Source: Prorocentrum cordatum (taxonomy: Eukaryota; Sar; Dinophyceae; Prorocentrales; Prorocentraceae). From it: a DNA stretch of 64,000 nt. The notes under the pieces were generated by a model that worked only from the letters and a program-made list of their open reading frames with translations, made no database searches and was not told the DNA's origin. Of this stretch, positions 53,395 to 62,935 are shown one piece after another (position 1 is the stretch's first letter; each line of letters starts with the position of its first letter). The stretch is taken from NCBI GenBank assembly GCA_963575745.1, contig CAUYUJ010002693.1, positions 22,914-86,913 on the forward strand. Reading direction: 5' to 3'. Both the position numbers and the translations under genes were made by a program.

Positions 53395-53757
53395 TATCTC
53401 ATCTTAGCTTAGCCTGTTTCATCTTAGCTTAGCTTAGCTTCATCTTAGCTCAGGTTTATCTTAGCTTATAGCTGACCTTCATCTTAGCTTCGCTGAGCTC
53501 TAGCATAGCAGAGCACAGCATAGCATCGCAGAGCGTAGCATAGCATAGCGCAGCACAGCATATCATAGCGTAGTCCTACGTAGCATAGCATATCGCATCA
53601 TATCATAGCAGAGCATATCATATATCGCAGCACGACGCAGCACAGCGCAGCATAACATAGCACAGCATAGCAGAGCATAGCGCAGTATAGCATGGCATAG
53701 CATGCATAGCATAGCATAGCATAGCATAGCATAGCATAGCATAGCATAGCATAGCAA
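53395..53757. repeat. CTTAG then TAGCA pentamer satellite
   Basis: CATCTTAGCTTAGC-type units (53.40-53.49 kb) pass into (ATAGC)n and related pentamers (53.50-53.76 kb). The last 50 bp are perfect tandem ATAGC. This is similar in style to the TATGG pentamers near the window start. Confidence 0.9.
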
Positions 53758-53809
53758 CTAATGCTGCTTTCCTGGGGGCTCCAACTTCAGGGTCGCACTG
53801 GGGTATTTT

Positions 53810-54450
53810 TTTCTTCGGGGGGGGGGGGGCTTGATTCGACATGGGGTCCTGATCGAGCGCGTTCCAGGACAAGACGGGGAGTCGCTGTCGTCAGTAGTGG
53901 CCCTGGTACGACGGCTGGATTCGCCTCGAGTTTTGTTCCGCGGTCGCCGTCGTCAGCGGCGGCGTCGCGGTCGCCGGGAAATCTTGCCGGGGGCCGGGGG
54001 GGGCGCCTTCGGCGCGCTGGTCGCCGCGGCTGGATTCGCTTCGTGTTCTGATCAGAATGCGTCCCTGGAGAGGTTCGGGGGTCGTCGTCGTCGTCGCCGC
54101 CGCCGCCCGGGCCCTGGCCCGCGAGCGGGGTCTCTCCCGCGGCAGCGCCGCGGCGGCTGCGTGCCCGGGCGGGGCCTGGGGGCCCGCCCCGCTTTGGATC
54201 AAGGATCGAGGATCGAGGATTGAGGATCGAGGGTCGAGGAGGAGCACGAGGAGGAGGAGGAGCACGACGAGGAGGAGGAGGAGGACGAGGAGGACGAGGA
54301 GTAGGAGGAGAAGGCAAGAGTAGGATGAGGACGACGAGAAGGAAGAGCTAGGATAGGGGGGAGGATCGCCCAAGACAGGGAGGAGCAAACATAACGGTCG
54401 GAGGAGGAGGAGGAGGAGGAGGAGGAGTGGATGGATGGTAATGGGAGATC
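53810..54450. repeat. G-run and GAGGA polypurine region
   Basis: It starts with a G13-14 run at about 53.82 kb. It contains a GTCGTCGTC stretch and two copies of GCTGGATTCGC (about 53.91 and 54.03 kb), then GGATCGAGGATCGAGGATTG repeats at 54.20 kb and a GAGGAGGAGG tract to about 54.43 kb. Antisense ORFs here are artefacts. Confidence 0.7.
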
Positions 54451-54838
54451 CAACAGATGCGGCGCGTGGCCAAGATGCGGATAAAACGAGGATCCAAACA
54501 ACAATGGCCATGCAACTTGAATGAAGGAACGATGCGGAAGAGGAGAGGGGCAGAGGAGAAGGAACGATGATAGAGAGCCTTCGAAAGGGAACGCACATTC
54601 GACGTGAGGGATTCGCCTGGGGGATCCGCCTGAGGGGTTCGCCCATAGGGAAACGTGTCCAACATGAGGGTTTCGCCTGCGACATCCTTTGACGCATCGG
54701 TGCCTGCGACGGGATGTGAGATATAATGTAGCAAACCTGATCGTATCGTGTTCATTGTTTCGTTTGGGTCATCTTAAAACATCGGCGCCTCTGGCTGGAT
54801 GCGGGGCGCAGGGGGCTGCGCGCCCCCCCCTTCTCATT

Positions 54839-54862
54839 CTGCAGCCGCGTTTGGCTCAGAGG
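54839..54862 (+). other. Candidate relict spliced leader
   Basis: CTGCAGCCGCGTTTGGCTCA aligns with CCGTAGCCATTTTGGCTCA with one inserted base (about 15 matches). It lies about 20 bp upstream of ATG 54879 and directly after a pyrimidine stretch ending TTCTCATTCTGCAG. It could equally be a plain splice acceptor. Confidence 0.35.
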
Positions 54863-54878
54863 TGCCCCTTGCCAGAGG

Positions 54879-55240
54879 ATGGCAGTTCGCACCTGGAAGT
54901 CGGTGCGCCCAGGCAAAATCGATTGGAGAGAGGAAGATGTCAAACGAAGAGCGGTCAATATCTACAAAATGATCCCGCCGGCAGTCAAGCAGCTCGTCGA
55001 ACAAGAAACGATGATTACGGATATCGCCCAGCCCTTCAACAAAGATGATCCGACAAACATGGCTTGCGGCATAACAAAATTGGAACAACATTTTGTCTCC
55101 CTGCATCCGTTCATCGAAGCTTTCCCAGACGAAGTCCCATCGGCGTTCATGATAACAGATGTGATGATCATGCTGGACCGGCTTTTCGAATCGACCACGC
55201 TTCGCGAGTTTCCGCCGACCATCGGGAGTTCTTCCCTCCT
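54879..55240 (+). CDS. Exon-like ORF, hypothetical protein (partial)
   Basis: From ATG 54879 about 118 codons look like real protein before the frame runs into a CTC microsatellite: MAVRTWKSVRPGKIDWREED, then NIYKMIPPAVKQLVEQETMI, LEQHFVSLHPFIEAFPDEVP and ITDVMIMLDRLFES. The pattern suggests a helical, mildly amphipathic fold; there is no family that I can name. The end is undefined: the ORF continues 115 codons as Leu/Pro/Ser low complexity, so I end it at the tract. A pyrimidine-AG acceptor and a possible spliced-leader relict precede the start. Confidence 0.4.
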
Positions 55241-55905
55241 CCTTTTCCTCCTCCTCCTCCTCCTCCTCCTCCTTCTCCACCCTCCCCCTCCTCCTTCTCC
55301 TCGTTCTCGTCCTCCTCCTTTTCATCCCTCCCCCTCCTTCTCCTCCTCCTTTCCCCGCCTCCTCCTCCTGGTGCTCCTTCTCCTGCTCCTTGCTCCCGCT
55401 CCTCCTTCTCCTGCTCTTCCTCTTCCTCCTCCTTGCTCGACCTCCACCTCCTGCTCCTCCTCCTCGCCCCCCTTCTCCTCCTCCACCTCTTCCCCCCGTC
55501 CTCCACCTCTCCCCCCGTCGCCCCCCACCTCGGGCGAAGAAGGGGGGTGGGTGGGGGGGGGAAGAGGGGGAAGACGAGGATGATAACGCGGACATGGGCG
55601 GGAGAGGAGGCGGAAAAGAGAAGCAGAAGCAAAAGTGGAAACGGGGCAAGCGGCAAAGGGGGGGGAGGGGAGAGGGGTGGGGGGGGGGGAAAAAAAAAGG
55701 GAGGAGGAGGGACACGAGGAGGAGAAGGAGGACGAGGAGGAGGAGGAGCGGGGGCGGGCAGAAAGGGAGGAGGAGGAGAGGAGGAGGAGGAGGAGGAGAG
55801 GGGAAGGGCAGAGAGGAGAGGAGGAGGAGAGGAGGATACCTCTCGGACTTGAGCTTCAGACGACGCAGTGAGGGGGGGCGAGGGGGGGGGGGGAAGGGGG
55901 GGGAG
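55230..55905. repeat. Pyrimidine tract followed by purine tract
   Basis: About 300 bp of CTCCTC-type sequence (55.23-55.53 kb) is followed by about 360 bp of GAGGAGG-type sequence (55.54-55.90 kb), including A8 and G-runs. Because the halves are broadly complementary, an imperfect long hairpin is possible. All long ORFs across it are composition-driven. Confidence 0.85.
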
Positions 55906-56186
55906 AGGAGAGGGCAATCCCCCGTCGGAGCCGCGATCCCCGCGAGGGGTCAAATTGCAACGCTTCCCCCCTCCAGGCCCAGGGGGAAGGGGGAGCTGGG
56001 GGTTTAACAGAGGCCCAAAACGCTCGCGCCCAAAGGGATGGTAGGATTCAAACTCATGTCCAAGGATCCCGCGCGCAAGATCGAGTCAGCAGGCAATTGT
56101 GCGAAACGCATCAAGGCTTGCCTCCAACGCGCCAGGCCCGGGGGCAAAAGAGCCTCAACCTGCGTTTCGTCTTCTCTTCGTTGATC

Positions 56187-56260
56187 CCCCTTCAACTCCT
56201 CTGCATCTCTCCCCCTTCCGCCTCCTATTCGTTATTGTCCCCCTTCTCCCCCTGCAAGTC
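56187..56260 (+). promoter_or_regulatory. Likely trans-splice (or cis-splice) acceptor of the 15-residue-repeat gene
   Basis: A 70 bp pyrimidine-rich run ends CCCCTTCTCCCCCTGCAAG. This leaves a short 5' UTR of about 80 bases before ATG 56339. Dinoflagellate mRNAs receive their spliced leader at such AG sites. No branch point or relict leader could be identified. Confidence 0.45.
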
Positions 56261-56338
56261 CTCTCCCGCCTCCGCTCGTCCGTTCGTTTGCCTTGGGTTT
56301 GCGTGCGTTGGAGCGCCGGCCCGAGGTTCTTGTGGCGG

Positions 56339-58159
56339 ATGACAGATGCTTCGTACTCCCCGCAGGTGGCCGCGCTAAAACAAATAATGATCAGAAAGAG
56401 CCCATCCAAAGCTGCAACCTCTGCGACGACAGATAGCGCTGCCACCGCCCTCGCTGTCCCAGAGAGCGCCGCCGCATTCGAAGTGCCACCGTCATCTGCC
56501 AGCGTGCTGTCAATGGCGGGATCTGATGAGCAGCTCGACGCCCTCATGGGCGACCTCGAGGCGCAGGAGGACAGGAACGACGGCGGCGCCAAGCTCGACG
56601 ACGGCGACATCGAGGGGCAGGAGGGCGGCGGCGTCAAGCTCGACGACGGCGACATCGAGGGGCAGGAGGGCGGCGGCGCCAAGCTCGACGACGGCGACGT
56701 CGAGGGGCAGGAGGCTGGCGGCGCCAAGCTCGACGACGGCGACGTCGAGGGGCAGGAGGGCGGCGGCGCCAAGCTCGACGACGGCGACGTCGAGGAGCAG
56801 GAGGCTGGCGGCGCCAAGCTCGACGACGGCGACGTTGAGGAGCAGGAGGCAGGCGGCGCCAAGCCCGACGACGGCGACAACCAGGGGCAGGAGGCAGGCG
56901 GCGCCAAGCTCGACGACGGCGACAACCAGGAGCAGGAGGCAGGCGGCGCCAAGCTCGACGACGACGGCGACGTCGAGGAGCAGGAGGCAGGCGGCGCCGG
57001 TGCCTGCGAAGACGAGTTCGCGAAGCTCTTGATGGCGCCGATCACGTCGACTGGGGACTTGGACGGGGGCCCCGCGCAGGAAGAGGAGATGCTCGAGGCC
57101 TTGATGGACGGTTCCGCCGACGCCAAGGACGGCGACAAGGGTCTCGCCGCGAAGGAGGACATCGAGGAAGTCAATGATGATGGAGAATCCGAATTGGCCG
57201 ACAGCTGCCGCTTCAACTGGAGCGCCACCTTGCACGCGGGCGACCACCGCGGCATCGACGAGCCCAAGGGTGGTTTGCAGGAAGAGCTGGAGCTCATGGA
57301 TGCCATTCTCGAAAAGAATGCCCCCACGTGCGGCGCGCCCCTCAAGAAGAGCAACAAGAAGAAGAATAAGAAGAAGGGCGAGCTCAAGGGTGGCGCTTCT
57401 TTCGGCACGGGCAAGAAGAAGAGCAAGCGCGCTGGGGGGGCTGAGGGCGGCGACGCCGCAGGGCCCAAGCCCAAGAAGAACAGCGAGAAGAAGAAGAAGA
57501 AGAAGAAGAATACCGAGGGCGCCAGGGCCGCTGCAGATGACAAGTGGGATGAGGCCTGGGAGCAGTGGGGCGACGACTGGGGCAACTGGGAGGGCGAGGA
57601 GGTGATCACTCCGGGTAAGAAGAAGAAGAAGGAGAAGAGGGCCAAGGCTGCCGCTGCCATCGAGGGCCTGGGCGACTCCACGCCACCGAAGCTGAAGAAG
57701 GTCAAGGCGGTCAAGAAGAAGAAAGACATCGACGAGGAGAAGGTCATGGAGGGGCCAGCCGAGCAGGAGTTGCCGACCATCAAGGCCAAGAGGAAGACAT
57801 GGAATGACATCGCAGAGTTTGCGGACGCGGTGAACAGGGTGGCCGCCGCGGACGTGGAGACTTGGGAGAACGGCCCCGAGTTGTCGGAGAAGGTGCTGGT
57901 CTCGTTGGCGATGCTGCCGCCGGAGGCCACCCCGCCGTACAAGCTGGACACCAACCAGAAGAACTACAGAGTCGACCTCGGCAACGGCGGCAAGGTGGAG
58001 GTGCAGTTGTATCATCGCCTGTTCAGGGTCATCGAGCTGGCCAACGACAGGGACCTGCAGAGCTGCAGCAGGTTGAACTTCACGTGGTTGTCGTTCGACT
58101 CGGTGGCAGAGGCATGGAGCGCGATCGTTTCGACTGTCGAGGGGTGCGACTCGAGCTAG
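56339..58159 (+). CDS. Acidic/lysine-rich protein with nine 15-residue tandem repeats
   Basis: 606 residues, unrecognised. Residues 1-79 are Ala/Ser-rich. About residues 80-220 hold nine copies of GGAKLDDGDVEGQEA (45 bp DNA unit from 56591; EGQ drifts to EEQ and NQ in later copies). An acidic segment follows, then residues about 335-385 and 415-465 rich in lysine (NKKKNKKKGELK and similar), with a WDEAWEQWGDDWGNWEGEE aromatic/acidic stretch between. The last 130 residues are folded-looking (KTWNDIAEFADAVNRVAAAD, then YRVDLGNGGKVEVQLYHRLF and LNFTWLSFDSVAEAW). The charge pattern suggests a nuclear/nucleolar or RNA-associated protein (inference). I chose ATG 56339 over the ORF start at 56099 because a splice-acceptor tract lies between. 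The long antisense ORFs are shadows of the repeats. Confidence 0.75.
   Translation: MTDASYSPQVAALKQIMIRKSPSKAATSATTDSAATALAVPESAAAFEVPPSSASVLSMAGSDEQLDALMGDLEAQEDRNDGGAKLDDGDIEGQEGGGVKLDDGDIEGQEGGGAKLDDGDVEGQEAGGAKLDDGDVEGQEGGGAKLDDGDVEEQEAGGAKLDDGDVEEQEAGGAKPDDGDNQGQEAGGAKLDDGDNQEQEAGGAKLDDDGDVEEQEAGGAGACEDEFAKLLMAPITSTGDLDGGPAQEEEMLEALMDGSADAKDGDKGLAAKEDIEEVNDDGESELADSCRFNWSATLHAGDHRGIDEPKGGLQEELELMDAILEKNAPTCGAPLKKSNKKKNKKKGELKGGASFGTGKKKSKRAGGAEGGDAAGPKPKKNSEKKKKKKKNTEGARAAADDKWDEAWEQWGDDWGNWEGEEVITPGKKKKKEKRAKAAAAIEGLGDSTPPKLKKVKAVKKKKDIDEEKVMEGPAEQELPTIKAKRKTWNDIAEFADAVNRVAAADVETWENGPELSEKVLVSLAMLPPEATPPYKLDTNQKNYRVDLGNGGKVEVQLYHRLFRVIELANDRDLQSCSRLNFTWLSFDSVAEAWSAIVSTVEGCDSS
56576..57000 (+). 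repeat. Nine-copy 45 bp coding minisatellite
   Basis: Unit AAGCTCGACGACGGCGACRT followed by CGAGGGGCAGGAGG and a GGCGGCGCC bridge. The last copy has one extra GAC codon. Copies are almost identical, so recent expansion or gene conversion is likely. Confidence 0.95.
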
Positions 58160-58440
58160 ACGCAGAGCTCAAGCATGACCTCCTCTGCCAGAGGCGCTGT
58201 CGGTCGCCAGTGACATGACAGGCGGCGGAGGAGGACGGGGCCCAGAAGCTTGCCTTTCGCGCCAAGCTCTGGGGTGAAATCTTCATCATCTGCACCATCA
58301 GCAGAATCGGGGCCCTGCAGGTGGCCCAAGGAAAGCGTCGGGCCCCAGAATCACCCAGGTTGCCCAAGGAAAGCGCCAGGCCCGCGTCGGGCCCAGGTCC
58401 GAGGGTCACTGGCCGAAGATCTCTGGGGTCTCACTCCTCC
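58160..58440 (+). other. 3' region of the 15-residue-repeat gene
   Basis: Contains two copies of GCCCAAGGAAAGCG about 35 bp apart (58.33 and 58.36 kb). There is no canonical AATAAA polyadenylation signal, as expected for dinoflagellates. Confidence 0.4.
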
Positions 58441-58832
58441 TTCTCCTGCTCACCCCCTCCTCCTTCTCCTCCTCCTCCTCCTCCTCCTCCGCCCTGTCAT
58501 CCTCTTCCCTCTCATTCCCCATCTTCGCCGCCGCCTCCTCCGACCCCGAGTGCATTGCGCCCCGTCGCAGCGCCCGATTGCATCGCGCTGACTCCCGAAC
58601 TCGGGAGGACGGGCGTCAGATGAGGGAGAGGAGAGGGAGAAGAGGATGAGGAAGTGGAAGAGGAGGAGAAGAAGTCGGGCGAAGAGGACGAGGAATTGGA
58701 AGAGGAGGACAGGGATGGCGAGAGGGTAGAGGCGAGGGAGAGGAGGGGGAGGAGGAGGGGGAGGAAGAGGAGGAGAAAGAGGGGGAGGAAGAGGAGGAGG
58801 AAGAGGAGGAGGACGAGGATGCAGAGCCCGAC
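58432..58832. repeat. Pyrimidine tract followed by purine tract (second example)
   Basis: CTCCTCCTCC (58.44-58.50 kb) followed 120 bp later by a GAGGAGGAGG tract (58.62-58.82 kb). The polarity is the same as at 55.2-55.9 kb. Confidence 0.8.
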
Positions 58833-58839
58833 GACGCCC

Positions 58840-59790
58840 TCGCATCTTCGTGGCTGGGATCACCCACCCGATTCCGTTTCGAAGGTCCCCGAGCCCCGGT
58901 TCGATTTCAAGAAGGTCCGATTGTTTTCAAGGTTGTAGGTTTCAAAGGAAGGCTCAAAATCGATTTCGCAACCCCCCGTGGGCGTTGTCGGACTTTTTGC
59001 TGACAGCTCTTTTCTCGTCTGTCTCTTGCGCTGCCCCCCTCGCCCCCCGGCCGGCCAACTCCCGCCTGCGCCGCCCAGGCATGGGGTGCAGCTGCCGCCG
59101 GCGCCAGCGGCCGCTGCCGAGGGCCTGCGCCTGGCCCGCGGGGGTGGCAGCAAGGCAGACGGATCGTCGTCACCCTCGTTCTCGTTTTCAATCGTCGTCT
59201 TCCTCCTCCCCTGCCCCTCGCGTTCCTGATCCCCCGTCCGTGGGCCCCCCCTCGGTGCGCTTCGCTCCTGCCCCCCCCGTTCCCCCTCGAGAACGGTTCG
59301 GTTGACGGGGAACCAGATCGACTCCAGGAATGGCGCTGGGTGCCAGCGCGGCCCAAACCACCCGAGAAACCATGGCCGCTCTAGAGATCGACCAGGGGGC
59401 CACCCCAGCGAGCCTTGCTGTCATTGGAAGGGAGACGCTGGCGAGGAGACGGGCGAAACGAATGAGGAGAGGAGGAATTCGGAGAGAGGGAACGGGATGG
59501 AAGTGGAGGGAGGACATTTCGCCTCTCCTTCTCGCCCCTCTCTTCTCGCGGGAGGGCGCTGGAGAGGATGGGGCGCTTCCTTTGAGACTCCTCGCAAGCG
59601 TTGCAAGCGTCGTCGCCGTGCTGTGTTGCGTGGCGCTGGTGGCTACGATGATGAGCATTGTGATGGTGGCCTTGATTATGACAATGACCGGATGGTGTGG
59701 ATGTGGACGACGAGGATGAGGATAATTAAAATAGTGGCGTACGATGTACATGATGTTAGCCGTCGTTCGCCCCAAGCCCCAAGCCATTGC
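58840..59790. other. Intergenic, no gene recognised
   Basis: Overlapping GC-rich frames on both strands without family similarity. A plus frame with RPSLLAGGRWRGWGASF, a basic KRCKRRRR run and YDDEHCDGGLDYDND is open near 59.5-59.7 kb, but its codon pattern is unremarkable. Confidence 0.4.
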
Positions 59791-59799
59791 TTCATGAAG

Positions 59800-60660
59800 A
59801 TCATTATGAGCAACGTGGTGCAATGCGCGAGGTGCAAGATGCAATGCACGCAAGGCCGTGGTGCACTCTACGCGGCGCTTCAATGCAATGCGCTCTTTGC
59901 AGCGTGCTGACCCACGCCAGTCTATTTGCAATGCAACGTGCGGTGCAACCTATGTGGTGAAACCTGCAGGCAGTGCAATCTGCCATGCGTTCTATGTGGT
60001 GAAATCTACGCGGTGCAATGTATGCGCGGCAGCGCGTAGTGCAAGCGGCGCAAAGTAGTTGGTGCAATTTAAATGAGGTGCAACCGAGGCGGCGCAACCC
60101 AAACTGAGCTCTATGCGGCGCGATCTACGCGGCGCACGAGATACATTTATATATGTATATATACACACAAATGCATATATATATAAATATGTGTGTATGT
60201 ACGCAGCAATGTATGACATGAAATACATCGCACGTGCGTGGTTACATATATGGTGCCATACATGTGCTATACAGTGCAGTCGGTGCAACCTGCGTGGTGC
60301 AGAGTATGCGCGGCAACATGTAATGCTACATTCGGTGAAGCCGATACGCGATGCGTCTTATGGTGAGGTGCAGTCCAGGCGGTGCAATCTATTTTCAGTA
60401 TTTGTGGTGCAACCTACGTGGGCCAATGCACGTGCTGTTACCTTATAATTCAATATGTGCGGTGCGCTATGCGGTGCGGATTATGTAATGCAGTTTGTTT
60501 TGACCAATTCACTCGGCGCACCTTATCGGCAGCGCAATGTATGCGGTGCAATCGACGTGGTGCATTGCGTGCGCGGCTAATGCAACCTATATGCGGTGCA
60601 ATCTACGTGGGGCAATCTATGCTGTGCACTCTTTCGGCGTGGTGCAATCTACGGTGCAAC
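59800..60660. repeat. GGTGCAATCTACG dispersed tandem repeat
   Basis: Many imperfect copies of GCGGTGCAATCTACGTGG at 12-30 bp spacing, for example TGGTGAAACCTGCAGGCAGT, GTGCAACCTACGTGG and GGTGCAATCTACGG. The block is interrupted by an AT-rich microsatellite at 60.14-60.20 kb. Confidence 0.8.
60138..60206. repeat. TATATA/TGTGTA microsatellite
   Basis: ACATTTATATATGTATATAT and TATATATATAAATATGTGTG-type sequence in an otherwise GC-rich region. Confidence 0.85.
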
Positions 60661-60664
60661 GGGG

Positions 60665-61470
60665 AATGTGCCGCATCAGAGGGTTCTGTTTGCATGTCGC
60701 CATGGCTGGACTGCCGGTGTGAATGCCTGACTGGTCTCTGAGACTCCTCGTGGAAAATGGGAGCGGTGCTGGACTTCGTGGGGCGGGCTTGACAGAAGAG
60801 GGCCACCGTTGCACCTGTTTCCCCCTCGGCCTTCCTCCCCTTTTCCCTAACGGAATCCTGTCCCAACTGCCTTCTAGGCTCGAACAACGCGGGCCAAGAA
60901 TTTTGGCCCCCTAGATTCTCGCCCGCGATGCCACGCGGTACATATTCTGACGAGGAAGAACAATACTCGCCGATGTGGATTCCCGCGCTGCAAGACTACG
61001 TGTACCCGTGGGTAATCCGCGATCGTGGGGGGCGCAACCAGCTGCCTGCGGCAAGCTCCGCCATTGTGCCTGAGTTGTGGCAACATGTCTGTGAGATGGG
61101 ATATTGCGGTTGGGGGCCACTTGGGGATGTCGGGCCCCCAGTGATCTCTCAGCGCCTCTCGGGGGCATTTTGAGAGCCCCCTCAATTGGGGCCTCCAGGG
61201 GCCCTGTCGGGGCGGAAGCTCGAGGTGGCTTTTCGTGGCCCCCCTCTCGTGCCATTCTAGGGGCCATCGTCGACTCCGCATCGACTCATCGACGCCCATG
61301 TCGGCACGCCCTTCACGCATGCTGCGGCCTCCTCGGGATATCGTCCGGATTCGTCAAACCTGCTTCGCGGTGTGCCCTCACATGCACATGATCGGGTCCT
61401 TCGCTATATAGTTGTGAGTGCCCCATGGGAACGATGTCCACGATGTCCCCCGGGGTGGGAGGGGGTCGGC
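60665..61470. other. Intergenic, small ORF only
   Basis: A short plus frame from 60928 (MPRGTYSDEEEQYSPMWIPA) is the only mildly protein-like item. Near 61.29-61.33 kb a single segment GTCGGCACGCCCTTCACGCA followed by TGCTGCGGCC resembles one core of the 89 bp array. No gene is supported. Confidence 0.35.
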
Positions 61471-61475
61471 TCTAG

Positions 61476-62003
61476 AAAACGCGATTTCCTAACTGCGCGA
61501 ACGCGCGGTGGCGGATCCAAGTCGAATGGGTGAGCGCTTCAGACTGGAAGCATCGCGATAGGCATCGCGAGGAGTACTGGGGCTTGCCGCCATCGCCTAG
61601 CGACGACGAGGAATCGGACCGCGCCAATGCGAGCGAGACTGGGCCCGAGGCTGAGCCCGTGGTGGTTTCGAGCGAGGCCGAGTCCGAGGATGTCGATGGC
61701 GAGGCCGAGCCCGCAGATGCCGCCCACGGGCCCGACCCCGCGGAGAACGCAGACACCGAGCACTTCCTGGAGGCCTCCGAGAGCGATCCGCCCGTCAGCG
61801 AGCGCGCCCAAGATGTAGAAAGCAGCCTATCGTGCATGGAGATTTCTGAGGGCCGCGGGGCCAGTTCCGACTTCGACAGCCTCCTGGCGGATATCTCGAT
61901 GGAAGTCGGCGATGACTCTGCTGCCCCAGCTGTCCGCCACGAGCCTGAGGCCTGCCCCGTCCCGGACCGCGGCGGCGACCTGATCCCTGGGGGGGATCCC
62001 TGA
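61476..62003 (+). CDS. Acidic low-complexity ORF, hypothetical
   Basis: The frame is open from after a TAG at 61473 to a TGA at about 62.0 kb. It has no ATG near its front (RWRIQVEWVSASDWKHRDRH is read through a GTG), so if real it is an internal or last exon. After WGLPPSPSDDEE it is rich in Glu/Asp/Ala/Pro/Ser, with a moderately ordered SCMEISEGRGASSDFDSLLA near the end. No family is recognised. A poly-T tract follows immediately. Confidence 0.35.
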   Translation, partial: KTRFPNCANARWRIQVEWVSASDWKHRDRHREEYWGLPPSPSDDEESDRANASETGPEAEPVVVSSEAESEDVDGEAEPADAAHGPDPAENADTEHFLEASESDPPVSERAQDVESSLSCMEISEGRGASSDFDSLLADISMEVGDDSAAPAVRHEPEACPVPDRGGDLIPGGDP

Positions 62004-62011
62004 ACGCGGGC

Positions 62012-62031
62012 GTTTTTTTTTTTTTGTATTT

Positions 62032-62073
<42 letters not shown>

Positions 62074-62136
62074 TTTGTTTTTTTTTTTTTCTCATTTTTT
62101 TTTATATATAAAAAATAAAAATATAAAAAAAGAAAC

Positions 62137-62170
<34 letters not shown>

Positions 62171-62185
62171 TATTTTATATATATA
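62012..62185. repeat. Poly-T and AT-rich tract
   Basis: T runs of 12 to over 30 bases (62.01-62.10 kb) change to A-rich and TATATA sequence (62.10-62.18 kb). This is the most AT-rich stretch in the window. It could be the reverse complement of an old poly-A tail of a minus-strand insertion, but no such element was recognised. Confidence 0.75.
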
Positions 62186-62565
62186 TTCCTCGCGCGCGTG
62201 CTCGTGCAGCCCCTCCCCTTGCTCAGCCTGGTCTTTCTTCTCCTCGCCTCCTCCCTGCGCTTCCTGCGTTCTCATGCCCTCCTCAATGTCTCGCCCCTCC
62301 TTCCCTGCCCGCGCCCCCCCCCCCCCCCTTCCCGCGCATCCCGCGCCGCCCCCTCTCTAGATCTCTGCGCAGACATCAGAGGCTGCGCAAAGAGGTCACA
62401 GGAGGATATCACAGGAGAGGGCACCACAGGAGATGGGAGGATGATACAGGGAGGATATCGCAAAAGAGGGGGGAATGTTTCAAACGAACCGCGAGGAATG
62501 GGGGGGTGACCCACGCACTTGAGCCGTCGCACACAGAGAGCGACGTTGGGTTTATGAGGATCTGG

Positions 62566-62592
62566 TCGTAACATGCCTTTTGGGTTCAAACG
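62566..62592 (+). other. Candidate relict spliced leader
   Basis: TCGTAACATGCCTTTTGG then GTTCAAACG aligns with CCGTAGCCATTTTGG then CTCAAG if a four-base insertion after CGTA and two single indels are allowed. It lies about 40 bp upstream of ATG 62631. It is the weakest of the four on sequence alone, but the position is right. Confidence 0.3.
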
Positions 62593-62630
62593 TTTCGAAG
62601 AGCCCCGCGCTCACATTCCATGTGCTCGCA

Positions 62631-62935
62631 ATGGTCCGTCGTCACACGCTGAAACGGAAAACTCGCCGACGAGCGTTCGAGCGGAATCAGAAGAAGGTGT
62701 TGCACCCCATTGTGAGACCTTCTCTTCATGATCAAGAGTGTCGCAAATTGAGTACTGCCAAAGCTCTCAAGTCCATAGGCGCACCCCAGGTACTTATTCG
62801 ACTCTGTCTATTGTTCATCACAAAGGTTGCCATCGGCGAGCCGCATTTTGATCAAATTGAATATATGGCAGGAAAACACGCATGTACACGAGCAGCTTGG
62901 GACAGGGGCAAGCACGCGTTCCCTTGCGAAATTAA
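62631..62935 (+). CDS. Exon 1 of dinoflagellate multicopy VEYMAG/CSSW/EQP family gene
   Basis: From ATG 62631 the frame reads a basic MVRRHTLKRKTRRRAFERNQ, then a hydrophobic IRLCLLFITK and FDQIEYMAGKHACTRAAWDR followed by GKHAFPCEI. The DQ(I/V)EYMAG...A...G..A...(E/D)I phrase is, from memory, the start of a domain found in many unannotated dinoflagellate proteins. Its layout (an acidic strand end plus a glycine, then an alternating helix) resembles the SAM-binding start of methyltransferases, which is inference only. The exon ends at 62935 before a GC donor. An upstream TTG-initiated extension is possible but would read through the spliced-leader-like sequence. Confidence 0.55.

Noticed and set aside
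56155-58015. 599- and 501-codon minus-strand ORFs over the repeat-protein gene
   Set aside because: They follow the 45 bp repeat and lysine runs in antisense (Ser/Pro or Leu/Val runs) and have no other support.
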